Part shown: positions 55,011 to 64,000 of the stretch, one piece after another
Layout: every line of letters begins with the position of its first letter
How positions within the stretch are numbered: position 1 is the stretch's first letter
Assembly (NCBI GenBank): GCA_963693305.1
Contig: OY855906.1
Coordinates: forward strand, 24,647,789 to 24,711,788
DNA: 64,000 nucleotides
Origin: Meandrina meandrites
Lineage: Eukaryota; Cnidaria; Anthozoa; Scleractinia; Meandrinidae
Direction of reading: 5' to 3'
Position numbers and translations under genes: made by a program
Notes under the pieces: generated by a model
Seen by the model: only the letters and a program-made list of their open reading frames with translations
Database searches by the model: none
Told to the model about the DNA's origin: nothing

Positions 55011-55063
55011 ACGTAAACTTGTAAAACATGCACTTTATTTTTTTTTTAGCCTAAATCGGATAA

Positions 55064-55199
55064 ATTCTGTTCACTTATTTTTATGCTGTTTTAGTCTGAC
55101 GGTTAGCGCACAAGCAAAAGAATCCCTGTAAATTCTGTTCACTTATTTTTATGCTGTTTTAGTCTGATGGTTTAGCGAGCAAGTGAAAGAATCCATATT
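55064..55199. repeat. Tandem duplication of about 68 bp
   Basis: AATTCTGTTCACTTATTTTT through GAAAGAATCC occurs twice head to tail with a few changes. Confidence 0.85.
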
Positions 55200-55284
55200 T
55201 TATCTTTTACCTCTACGCCAGAAACAATCAATTTACAGTAAAAACAGCTCAAGGGTTCCTATCGAGGGCGAATTAATGAATTCA

Positions 55285-55735
55285 TCAATTGAAATTTCAT
55301 TTCATTCTTTGCTTCAATATTCCATTTTTGAAGAGAATATTTCAATGTTAAAATGGCAACTCAATTCAAATCTTGAATGTTGATTGGGTTGTGTTCTGGT
55401 TTCACGTGACAAGCACATGGGAACTTGGCCAAAATTTGCATAATTTAGACTGTAGATGAGCAATGGTCAAATGTGACACAGTGATTTCTCATCATCTTGT
55501 TCGTTATTCATTTTTTTCAACTCTCTCAAAAGACGAAAAGAGAGGCTAAAGATTTTAGTACACTAAAAAGGCAGAAAAATGTTATTGACCTAGTTTTTGT
55601 TTTATGCAAAATAGGGATGTTTTATCTAGTGAAGCCAGGTATTATGAAATCAACATTTTTGTTTTGAATTGAGTCACCGTTTGAACATGGAAATATTCAC
55701 CTCAAGAATGGAATATTTAAGCAAGGAATGTCCCG
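55285..55735. repeat. Foldback element with imperfect arms of about 75 bp
   Basis: Left arm 55288-55378 (TCTTTGCTTCAATATTCCAT through CAACTCAATTCAAATC) is the approximate reverse complement of 55655-55735 (GAATTGAGTCACCG through GGAATATTTAAGCAAGGAAT). The loop is about 270 bases and non-coding. Confidence 0.65.
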
Positions 55736-55898
55736 GTGTAGGTAAAAATTGTGTAACGCTAAACTTGCATGATGGTGACTTATTTCCTACAGGAGACAGA
55801 AATGGTCTGTTGACCTTTGATCTCATCAAAGATTCACGCCAAAATTCAACATAAATTTGCATTGTAAGTTTCTGAGTTCAAGTTACAGTCTTTCTCAG

Positions 55899-56181
55899 AT
55901 GTGTTGATTTTGGTCTGAGCAGATCTCCAGACATGCAAACAACCTCATTCCTGCAGACGAAGACTGAATCAACTTGCCGTGGTACTCATGTATTCATGGC
56001 ACCCGAGATCTGTTTAGAAAACCTCCGTTTCACTGGCCAGGAAGACCTAAAAAAGGCAGATATTTGGTCTTTAGGGCTCATGATGGTTTTCATTATCAAT
56101 CCCACCCTAACCCATCCATATTCGGCTGAATTTGATCAGTCTGGTATTTCATTCTCCAACAACTTTTGGGTAAAGCTATAA
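55899..56181 (+). pseudogene. Protein kinase activation-segment exon
   Basis: After a good acceptor (TTTCTCAG at 55898) the frame reads CVDFGLSRSPDM (DFG motif), then RGTHVFMAPEICLEN (APE motif) and DLKKADIWSLGLMM (D-x-W-S-L-G of helix F), followed by NPTLTHPY. These are the activation loop and start of the C-lobe of a eukaryotic protein kinase. The N-lobe and catalytic loop would be in upstream exons that I cannot identify, and downstream frames decay. Probably a host gene fragment or a duplicated exon. Confidence 0.7.
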
Positions 56182-56929
56182 TAGAGATCACTTCTTTTTA
56201 AGGAAAGGAAAATCACCTTCCAATGAAGAGAAAGTCGAATCAAGAAAAGACAGAAGTTACAGCCAAATGAATTGAAGTAGATTTTATCAGTAATGGAGAT
56301 GCCAATGTAACATTCTGTAGCATATATGCCAACAATAAGGAGAATGCCATTGTCATCAAACTTGAAGCAGAAAGCGACCAAGAGGCATTGAGAAATGTAA
56401 GTTCTTACTAGAAAATGAATCTCAGAAAATAAGTCAAATGCGATCATCCGGACCGTTGGGTTGTCAAAAAGTTATAGAAGACAACAAAGAGGAAATGTTA
56501 AAGACACTAGTTGATTGGAGATCACAACATTTTGACGATATGCATTTTCTACAATAACATCTAAAGACAAGGAGGTGGAAGGTGCTTCTCCTAATCGAGA
56601 CATTGATGTGTGTGTTGGAAAGAAGCCTGAAAGAGTGCCTGAACATAAGTGAAAGTAAAATGCCACGAATGATTAATACAACGTAGCTGACAACACCGGG
56701 CATTCTTTGATTTTTATATAGAAGCTGCAACAGCCTTATCAGTAAGGGACTTTTAAAACATTTACAATAAAAAATAACAGTAAAAATTCACGAAGTTTAG
56801 ACCTCTAAAGAAGTAAAAATATTTGAAAATATTAGTGAAGTAGGTAAAAATATATGCAAGAAAAATTTTGAAAAGAAGGTCACTGAAATGCTGAGGTTGA
56901 TGTCAGCAATTTATGTTTTCAGGAAATGG

Positions 56930-57520
56930 GTAAGTTGTGATGGAAGATGGGACAAACGAAAGTGACGAGGAGTTGCCCCTTGGACCCATTGCCGAACTAA
57001 AATTCTATGATGAAGACCAATGTCGCAACATGTGTACCAATAAAAATCTCTAAAAATTCTGTCTTCGTGGTGGATACGTCGACCCTGTCAAATAAAGCAG
57101 ATGTAAAAGTGTAACAACTTAGGTGCTTGGTTGTGCACAGGTTCGAAGAAGTTTCTATACTCCAAGGACGACAAAGGTGTATGTCACAAGCTGGAGGATA
57201 AAGATGACTGCCCACCTGGGAATGCTTTGTACATGGTACAACGGCAGTTTTTCAACAACAAAAGCTTGCCCTCTTTGAGAAAGTCAATTATAAGTGTGTG
57301 TCAGGCTTAATCAACATCACCTCAAGACCTGGCAATTATACAAAACATTTTCACAGACGGCGAACAAGAAGTCTCTGTAAAAAGTCATGGGAATGCTAAA
57401 GGACCAGGGACACGTGCCTTTAAGAGAACTATGCAGAACACCTGAGAATTACTAAAAGAAAAGTTAAAGGAATTACCACCTCGTGAATCTGGAATGTCTC
57501 TTTGCTGCCACGTTTGTTTA
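56930..57520 (+). pseudogene. MULE-like multi-copy gene, N-terminal fragment
   Basis: Pieces in shifting frames: MEDGTNESDEELPLGPIAEL and KFYDEDQC; then YSKDDKGVCHKLEDKDDC, PPGNALYMVQRQFFNNK; then QDLAIIQNIFTDGEQEVSVK, SHGNAKGPGTRAFKRT and LLKEKLKELPPRESG. These resemble the N-terminal half of the multi-copy cnidarian proteins whose C-terminal half carries a SWIM finger (compare 35690-46930). Stops and frame changes show it is dead. Confidence 0.45.
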
Positions 57521-57529
57521 CAGTCACTC

Positions 57530-59300
57530 GTTTGAACCATGCTGGAAAGATGATCTTGGTTAAATATATTTTTCTTGCACCAAAATGTAAATTTAGAACC
57601 AAAATTTCAACGCCACCCCTTAAAAAAAACAAACACTTCTTTTAACCAAACTTATATTGAATTTCTTTTCTACCAACCGTTTATTCCATGCTCCACCAGG
57701 AGCGGAGCATCCATTGCTGTAGAAATGAGTAAATCCATCAAGCCGAGAAAATTTGGATGTCACGTATGTCTGTACGCACGGATTAGGGCTGGGGACGAGT
57801 TTGTCTTTGTCCTTGATTTGGAGTCCTTCTCTGGCAAAAAGTAACACAAAAACATTTTTTGGTTTGTCGAGAGTTAAGTTATTTGTCGTAGAAATTTGTT
57901 AAAACACTGCGTCACTTCAGGTTGTTTTTTCTCATGTTTTCTTATGATCTGGACATTACATCACAACTTAAATGAAGCGATTGTATGAAAAGGCGTTAAA
58001 ATAGTTGGTACATTGTTCACCTTTTAACCTGAATAAAAGACGCGAAGAGAGCATGCTGGAAAACATAGTTCTTCGTGAATATTTCTCACTCTATTTACTC
58101 ATCAACTTTATGGAAACCTCATCCCAAATGATTTAGGACAACCGCTTTACGGGGTGATCCGAAATAATTGCCGACTTGAATATGATATACATCGGAAAAC
58201 ACCGAGAGTTGAAGCACTGCGGCTGACCTTGACTGAAAAGTTGCTGAAAAGTTAATTGAGCTGACGTTGAGCTGGAATAAAAGTGAGCTCAGAGCCGGTG
58301 AAGTTCACTAAGTGATGGACAAAAGACTGCTAACAGACCTAACAGCTACACCGAAAGGAAAGGAGAGATCGATCTTTGCCGATAATTCAAAACACTGTAA
58401 GAACTTATATGTTGGTGGTGTTGGAGTAAGCTTACAACGAGTGGCGTGTTCGCTTCCGATATTATTGTACTGGTTTGAAATTTTAGCCCTGCAGAATTTA
58501 CAAGACTTCTCCAAACATGAGGTAACAAATGTAAATGTATGCACTAAGCATAAGTATTTTTTTGTTGTGCATGAGAATCTGTTTTTAACTTCATTTATGA
58601 GCAAATTTAAAGTTGTGTCGGTTTCGCATCTTTTTGTAAATATTTACAATTCAATTAATGCTTTTTTCAAACTTGTTCATGTTTGTACATTTTACACAGA
58701 CATTGTTTATTAAACATTTCATTTGACTAATTGTTTTGTGTTTCAGTTAGTCAAGTTAACTGTGATGTTCATTATCGGAGCTTCACGGATCAAAATCACG
58801 ATTTCGATTTGTAAATTACAAACTACACGTACGGAAAAATCTTGCAAACAAAAACAAGTCAAAGTACTCAGCAATACTGCACACCAAAATATTTTAAGTG
58901 ATCTATTATCCAACCGCTCTTTTTGATACTCTATTGCATTTGTTTTGTTTCTCTTATCAGCGAGTGCATTGAAATGATCTTGAAATCTTGTAAGGGTAAA
59001 CCAGTATATATTTCGCAGATTTCGTTGCGATGAGTGAGTTCAGACTTTACCTCCCAGGCTTTACCTACCGCATATTTGCTTACCAGAAATGAAGAAAATT
59101 AAATCAGTTCTCTGCATAAAATTCTCTTAGGTATTTAGCAACACATACGATAAAACAGAATTAGATTATCATGCAACCAAACCGCAGCGAAAAGAAAGAG
59201 GACGGTTCAAAACAACATTGTAGGCTTATTCTAAGTTAGCGTGCACCACTTCCCAAATCACAAACTGCCACAATTCTTACACAAAATCTGCATCAATTTG
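57530..59300. other. Unassigned stretch
   Basis: Frames up to 133 residues (for example 58312-58713) show no domain I recognise. AT-rich, with no clear repeat boundaries. Confidence 0.35.
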
Positions 59301-59303
59301 CAG

Positions 59304-60780
59304 CATGACGACTTCAACACGGTCAAAGTGTGTCATTCAGCGAACCCGACTCAAGTGGGGTTCGTGCATATTTATGAGTCTTGTATCTTAGTAACGCTCA
59401 ACGCTTTTTTACGTCACATCCCATTGGGATTCTCAACTTGGGATTAATTTTAAAAACCGGTTTTTGCGTTCCAAACATTGAAGATATTTCTAATAGTAGG
59501 TTTCCGATACTACTTTGAAAGCGCTTCAAAGAATAGACAGAAACCATTTTAAGAAGTTAGCAAGAAGTTACCTTGCACCGCAAGAATAAGCAAGAGGTCG
59601 AAAGACGGTTAACACAACTTTTTTTGCAGTTTACCTGTGAAAACTTCCAAAATGCAAGAACTTGAAAATCTAACCTCTACCGTTCAAAGAGAGTCTTGAA
59701 ATGACTGTTAGCAAAATCTTTCCGGCACTGAGGTTTCCTTATCTGGCGGCGAATCTATACAGGCGCCCATGTGTAAACAATCGGTCGCGATGATGTTTCA
59801 CGAATGTGTTTCCATTAATTCTTCGTTTAGTCAAAGAAAAATACAACGCTAAAACTATTTGAAGCCGAAAGTCGCAAGAGAGAAAATGCCAATCAAGGGT
59901 AGTAAGGAAACTAGAATGCCTTGAACTAGAATGCTGAATGGCGAAGAAGGAAATGCCTTTTTCTGCTCTGTTCACATTACCGTCGCCGTGAATGTAACAC
60001 CGGCGAGTTGCCGATAAAATGCAAATACGTGCGAAGAGTGAATACCAGAATCTTCGAATTTGTCTGATGCATTCATTCGTATTCAGCGAGTTAAGAAACA
60101 AACTTCTCATTCGTGCCTTTTGGTGACTGCTCATTATTATAAGCTAAGCGTGAAGATAGCCGGACATGCTGTCACACTCAAATGCTAAACAACTGGAAGA
60201 AGCCGACATTTGCGTAATCACAACTCTGTCAGACATTTTGTTAAATGTTACTGAAAGATAAAACATTCCATGTATATATTATTGTCATAGATTCCTCCAT
60301 CTTATGTGAAACTTTCGTTTGATCATAACAAACCTTCACCGAGTTAACAAACAACTTTAAATGCGTAAACCTTTCCTTGACTGCACAATAGCTTTAGCGC
60401 GAACGGCCGGTCGGTAACTTATTAAGTTTTTTGTTGTCTATAGATTTTCATTGAAACGATAAGCCTTCTTTCAAAACGCTAATATTTTTGGGGTTTTGCA
60501 AGACCACAAGCTCTCTGAGAGTATGCAGAGTCTATACAGTGTGGCAGTTTGTCTTCGAGCAGCACATTCACATGTGAGCAGCGAAGCAGCGAGTTCGATC
60601 TTATCGGAGTCAAAACAGGGTTTTAGCGATCACCTGTTTTTTCGAACCTGCATTTAGTTGCTAGGATACTAAGTAGTGCCAAGTGTCCCTTGGGTAATTC
60701 TATCATTATGTTGCGCATGTCTGAAATGAAAACTGAATACATAATGAATGACACACTTTGACCGTGTTGAAGTCCTAATG
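59304..60780. mobile_element. 1.47-kb terminal-inverted-repeat element, copy B
   Basis: Co-linear with 5967-7437 over its full length with scattered substitutions and small indels, including 11 extra bases near 60010 and a missing segment near 59555. Same terminal inverted repeats. It stands alone here, which confirms that the element moves independently of the P-type transposon. Confidence 0.82.
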
Positions 60781-61660
60781 AGAGTTTGTTCTGCTGCCGT
60801 AATTTTCTCAGTTTGCCATGGTGTTGGTTTACTGTGTTTAGCAGCGATTTACTTTGTTTTTCTGTACTTTGTTTTTGCCTTGAGTTGATTTTTTGCCCTT
60901 ACTGCTTTTTATTAAATCAAAACAAGATCAAGGTCCTTTTTAGATTCAATAACTCATAAAGGTGTATTAATTAGTGTACAGTAAATGTTGTAAAAAGTTT
61001 TACAAAGATCTGTTGTGTGCTCCTATATGCGTACGTGAGGAACCCGACAAAATGTACTCGGCAATTTCAGTTTAACCTCAAAATCCTCAAAATATGCCGA
61101 CATCACTTTCATCAACAAAACCATGAGAGGTAAGTATGTATCAAGTATGTATGTACTAAGTATGTATCAACAGGAAGCATTTTTGACATAGCTTCATTCT
61201 TCTATAAAAAAATTGAAGAGCAGAAAACATACATAATGTCCCTGTAAGAAAGATAAAACCACAGTTCCAACTTCAGGGGCATGCTACCCATAGAACTACT
61301 CCTATCTGCACTACCCCTGACATCCCTTACTGTGATATAAGTAACTTGAACAAAGCACTTTCAACAAATTTGTATCATTCTGTTTTCGTGGTGAACGAAC
61401 AAGTTGAAATTTCATTGTTCTGTATTCAACATTTCATTGGCTGAAGTTCTAAGAATACTGAAATCTATTGTTTCTGTTCTGCTTTGTGATTGGTTAACTT
61501 TGTCTGGGTGACCCCGGTAACAGTAGCCGCACTGTAATTTGATAGGAATAGTGACTTCCTACGAACAAAATGCCTCACCTACACTAACTTCCCAAGGAAA
61601 AACTGCTTTGAAAAGAGAAATCACAATCGCAGAGGTCACAGCGACACTGTGGGGCGAATA
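60781..61660. other. Unassigned stretch
   Basis: Contains short AAGTATGTAT-type repeats near 61130-61165. No gene seen. Confidence 0.35.
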
Positions 61661-61662
61661 AG

Positions 61663-62626
61663 TTGACTTTCCTAAAAATTATACCTTTCAGCATCAATAT
61701 GAAATTCAAGCAGTGCATTGGAGTTACACTCTTTACTGTTGCAATTTGGACTACAAATTCGGATGACAACACAAAGTGCAGTTCACATGTTATAGTGAGT
61801 GATGACCTCGTTTTTATGGATATTGTGGTAAACAATTTTGTTAAGAAAAATTGTTCACGGGTTAAAGTTGTCGACATCTTCCCTGATGGGCCCACCTCCC
61901 AATTTAAAAACAAGTACATGGATGGCTTCTACCACACTCTTCAGAGAAAGGGACTAAAAAGAAAGTGGCACTGTTTTGCCACTTCCCATGGCAAAGAAGT
62001 GGTTGATGGCTTGGGAGGAACAGTAAAAAGGATGGTGGACTGCAGTGTCCACAAGGAAAGTGGCAAATGTGCAGGACGCAAAATCCTTTGCAACCGTTGC
62101 AGCACAATTCTGCAAATCAATCAACATTCAACTATGTCTTAAGAAGGACATTGATGAATTCAGCAGTGCTCTTGTACTGGACAAATGCTTTCAAAAAGCC
62201 ACAGCTATCGCAGGAATTAGCAAGGTCCACTGCATAGTAGCAGCAGAAAATGGTCAAGTACATTGTCTCCTTTATTCAAGTCAGCTATCTGCTCTTCATG
62301 AGATTCAACAATCAAATGATGCTGAAGAAACCTACAGTGACTCAGTCAATGAAATAACCAGATCTGAAGTCAGTGACGGTTCCTGTAACAACAGTGGGGA
62401 CAGTGAGGATGAAGAGAGTAGTGGTGATGATGGAGGTATCCTGCACAGAAATAGTGCCAGTACTTTCCATTGGCCTAGACGAGATGACATGGACAGGGTC
62501 CACTTTTCAAACATTTTTTCTGATCCAGTAACTGTTCCCCAATTTATCGGTGGGACTTTTGAAATTCTGGAGATGCCTGCCATGGAAAAACTTTTCAAAG
62601 TTATAAGGAAACACAAGAAAGTTTGA
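61663..62626 (+). pseudogene. RNase-H-like transposon protein fragment
   Basis: First frame (61663-62142): SHVIVSDDLVFMDIVVNNF, then KVVDIFPDGPTSQFKNKY and WHCFATSHGKEVVDGLGG, TVKRMVDCSVHKES. The S-D-D-L, D-G-P-x2-Q-F-K-N and F-A-T-S-H-G-K blocks suggest an RNase-H-like nuclease core. A frameshift near 62090 moves the C-terminal part to a second frame ending at 62626, with a Ser/Asp/Glu-rich linker and DPVTVPQFIGGTFEILEM. No ends of a mobile element are seen. Multi-copy in cnidarians as I recall, without a defended name. Confidence 0.5.
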
Positions 62627-62639
62627 AAAACTATCAAGA

Positions 62640-64000
62640 GAAATAACTGTTTAACCAGAATACTAATTCTATTGATGTTAGGTGCAACAAGTGAATGTTT
62701 AAAAAGACACATTGTCTTTCAGTGTAATATTTGGGTTGTTGAGACTTTTTCAAATGTTTAAATACTTAGCTTCAAGAATTGTAACATCCGTGACGTAATG
62801 TCCATAACAAAGTTTTGTTACCATTATTTGGAAAATGTTGCAGTTTTTCAGGGACTGTTTTTTTACCAAAGCATTTCTAAAGAATATTTAGCTTTTTGGT
62901 AGAAATATCTTTGAAATCTTTTAAAGTTATTTGAAGAATGGAAAAAGATTGTGTAAACGTTACAACCATTATGTAATGTCCATAACAAAATTTACTTTGT
63001 TAATAACTATTATTTAAAAAACGTCCAGGGTGAAATTTATATTTTTTTATGTATTAACTCCTTTGAGGTATTTCTTCTGATATAACTGTTTGTAGACACA
63101 AATCATTTCCAAGTTTTATTAATTTAAGAAATAGAAAACATGTTCCATGTTCCTATCAAGTTATAGAAACACAAGTGGAAGTTTGTGAAAATGAGAAATG
63201 CTGTGGGAACATGAGCTGATAGGCAACTGTTTCCACAGCTTTTTCGAGTTCTCCCAAAACTTCCACGAGTGTTTCTCAATGCAAAACACAGAAAACATCT
63301 TTTGTATTTCTTTTAGAAAACAGCGCAAGGAAGAAGAATTAAATCCCTTGCTTATTTGGTCATCAAATTTAAATTCTCTTTGCTCATGCCATTGTTATGT
63401 CAACAGCTCATGCTAGTTTTGTGTTTCTATCAAATTATTAATAGAAGTAAGATCTTTTCTAATCATTTTTAAAGTCTTGTGGGTGCAACTTATCTTATCC
63501 AGTTGAAGTTGTTTTCGAAGATTCAACTGTATCATGGCTTAAGAAGTGTAATCACTCAGCAAAGTCTTCAGCGCAAGTGCAAGGTGCCACAGCAGAAGTG
63601 CAAGAAAAACTTTCAAGCAAACCCTGCTAAAAAGATAGCACTTAATATAGAGAAAACTAGAGAGCCCTGAAAATCTAAAGTAAGACCCAAACAACAGCCA
63701 TCTGGTGCTCTTTTATGGCTGTTCCGAACTGAAATTTTGTGTTCATTTTGTGTAAGGCGCGTTGCCTATTTACCGAGTGGAGACTAGGTCCGAGTGATGA
63801 CATGTTGTAAACGAAGAAATGTGAGCTCGACATTCGGGTCGAAGAGCAGATGAATATTGTTAGAAAATTTTGCGTTTATGGAATAAAACGTTCATTTTCA
63901 TGGTCCTTCGAGTTGGATATTGGATTTGGAGAAACAGTATCGACGATTGGTTGAGCAAAAGGAGAGTTGGATCCGTTTTATACTGCGAAGAAATTGGTTT
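62640..64000. other. Unassigned 3' end of the window
   Basis: AT-rich. TAATGTCCATAACAAA(A/G)TTT occurs twice (about 62799 and 62974), a diverged tandem duplication of roughly 175 bp. No gene is supported. Confidence 0.35.

Overview
This is a repeat-rich eukaryotic window. Genes are split by GT-AG introns, there are no operons or ribosome binding sites, and almost every recognisable protein belongs to a mobile element. The mix (P-type elements with THAP domains, a Ngaro/PAT-like tyrosine-recombinase retroelement, Gypsy, BEL/Pao, L1/Tx1-like LINE, PIF/Harbinger, hAT, Tc1/mariner, and multi-copy SWIM and HECT-like genes) is what I associate with anthozoan cnidarians. A stony coral is my best guess. 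This is inference from family content, not from a marker gene.

Layout. 1-1779: a Gypsy integrase scrap and unassigned DNA. 1780-9785: a complete P-type transposon with matching ends and a 7-bp duplication. It holds a decayed THAP/P transposase on the plus strand, a convergent C2H2-type gene on the minus strand, and a nested 1.47-kb terminal-inverted-repeat element whose sister copy lies at 59304-60780. 9786-15090: scraps of a Myb/SANT-like gene, a LINE, a Gypsy protease and a BEL/Pao element. 15091-18713: a complete Tc1/mariner-type transposon with TA duplications, an intact transposase and a convergent spliced zinc-cluster gene. 18798-20051: a non-autonomous element with identical 53-bp ends. 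20298-25189: a tyrosine-recombinase retroelement with split direct repeats, inserted inside the coding region of another such element. 25190-28500: mostly unassigned. 28580-31115: exons of a BEN-domain gene, one exon split by a hAT-type element at 29200-30237. 31960-34000: a PIF/Harbinger gene pair. 34930-35395: a GGAATTCC-rich degenerate array.

35690-55000 is a stack of nested insertions. A SWIM-type MULE-like gene is split by a complete Gypsy element (36049-46529). That Gypsy is split by an L1/Tx1-like LINE (37085-43033), which is itself split by the 3' end of a second LINE (39062-39458). Next to it, another conserved transposon gene is split at 47484-54928 by two related elements with tandem-repeat-filled terminal inverted repeats. 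The larger one carries a HECT-like E3 ligase gene facing an integrase-type transposase gene, and holds a nested MULE-like element with a tRNA-like segment. 55000-64000: foldback repeats, a protein kinase exon, more MULE-like and RNase-H-like gene scraps, the second 1.47-kb element, then unassigned DNA.

The strongest theme is architecture. The P-type, Tc1/mariner-type and HECT/integrase elements each carry a transposase gene plus a second gene on the opposite strand, both starting just inside the terminal inverted repeats and converging. The Harbinger pair is the known example of this layout. The other three partner genes look worth pursuing.
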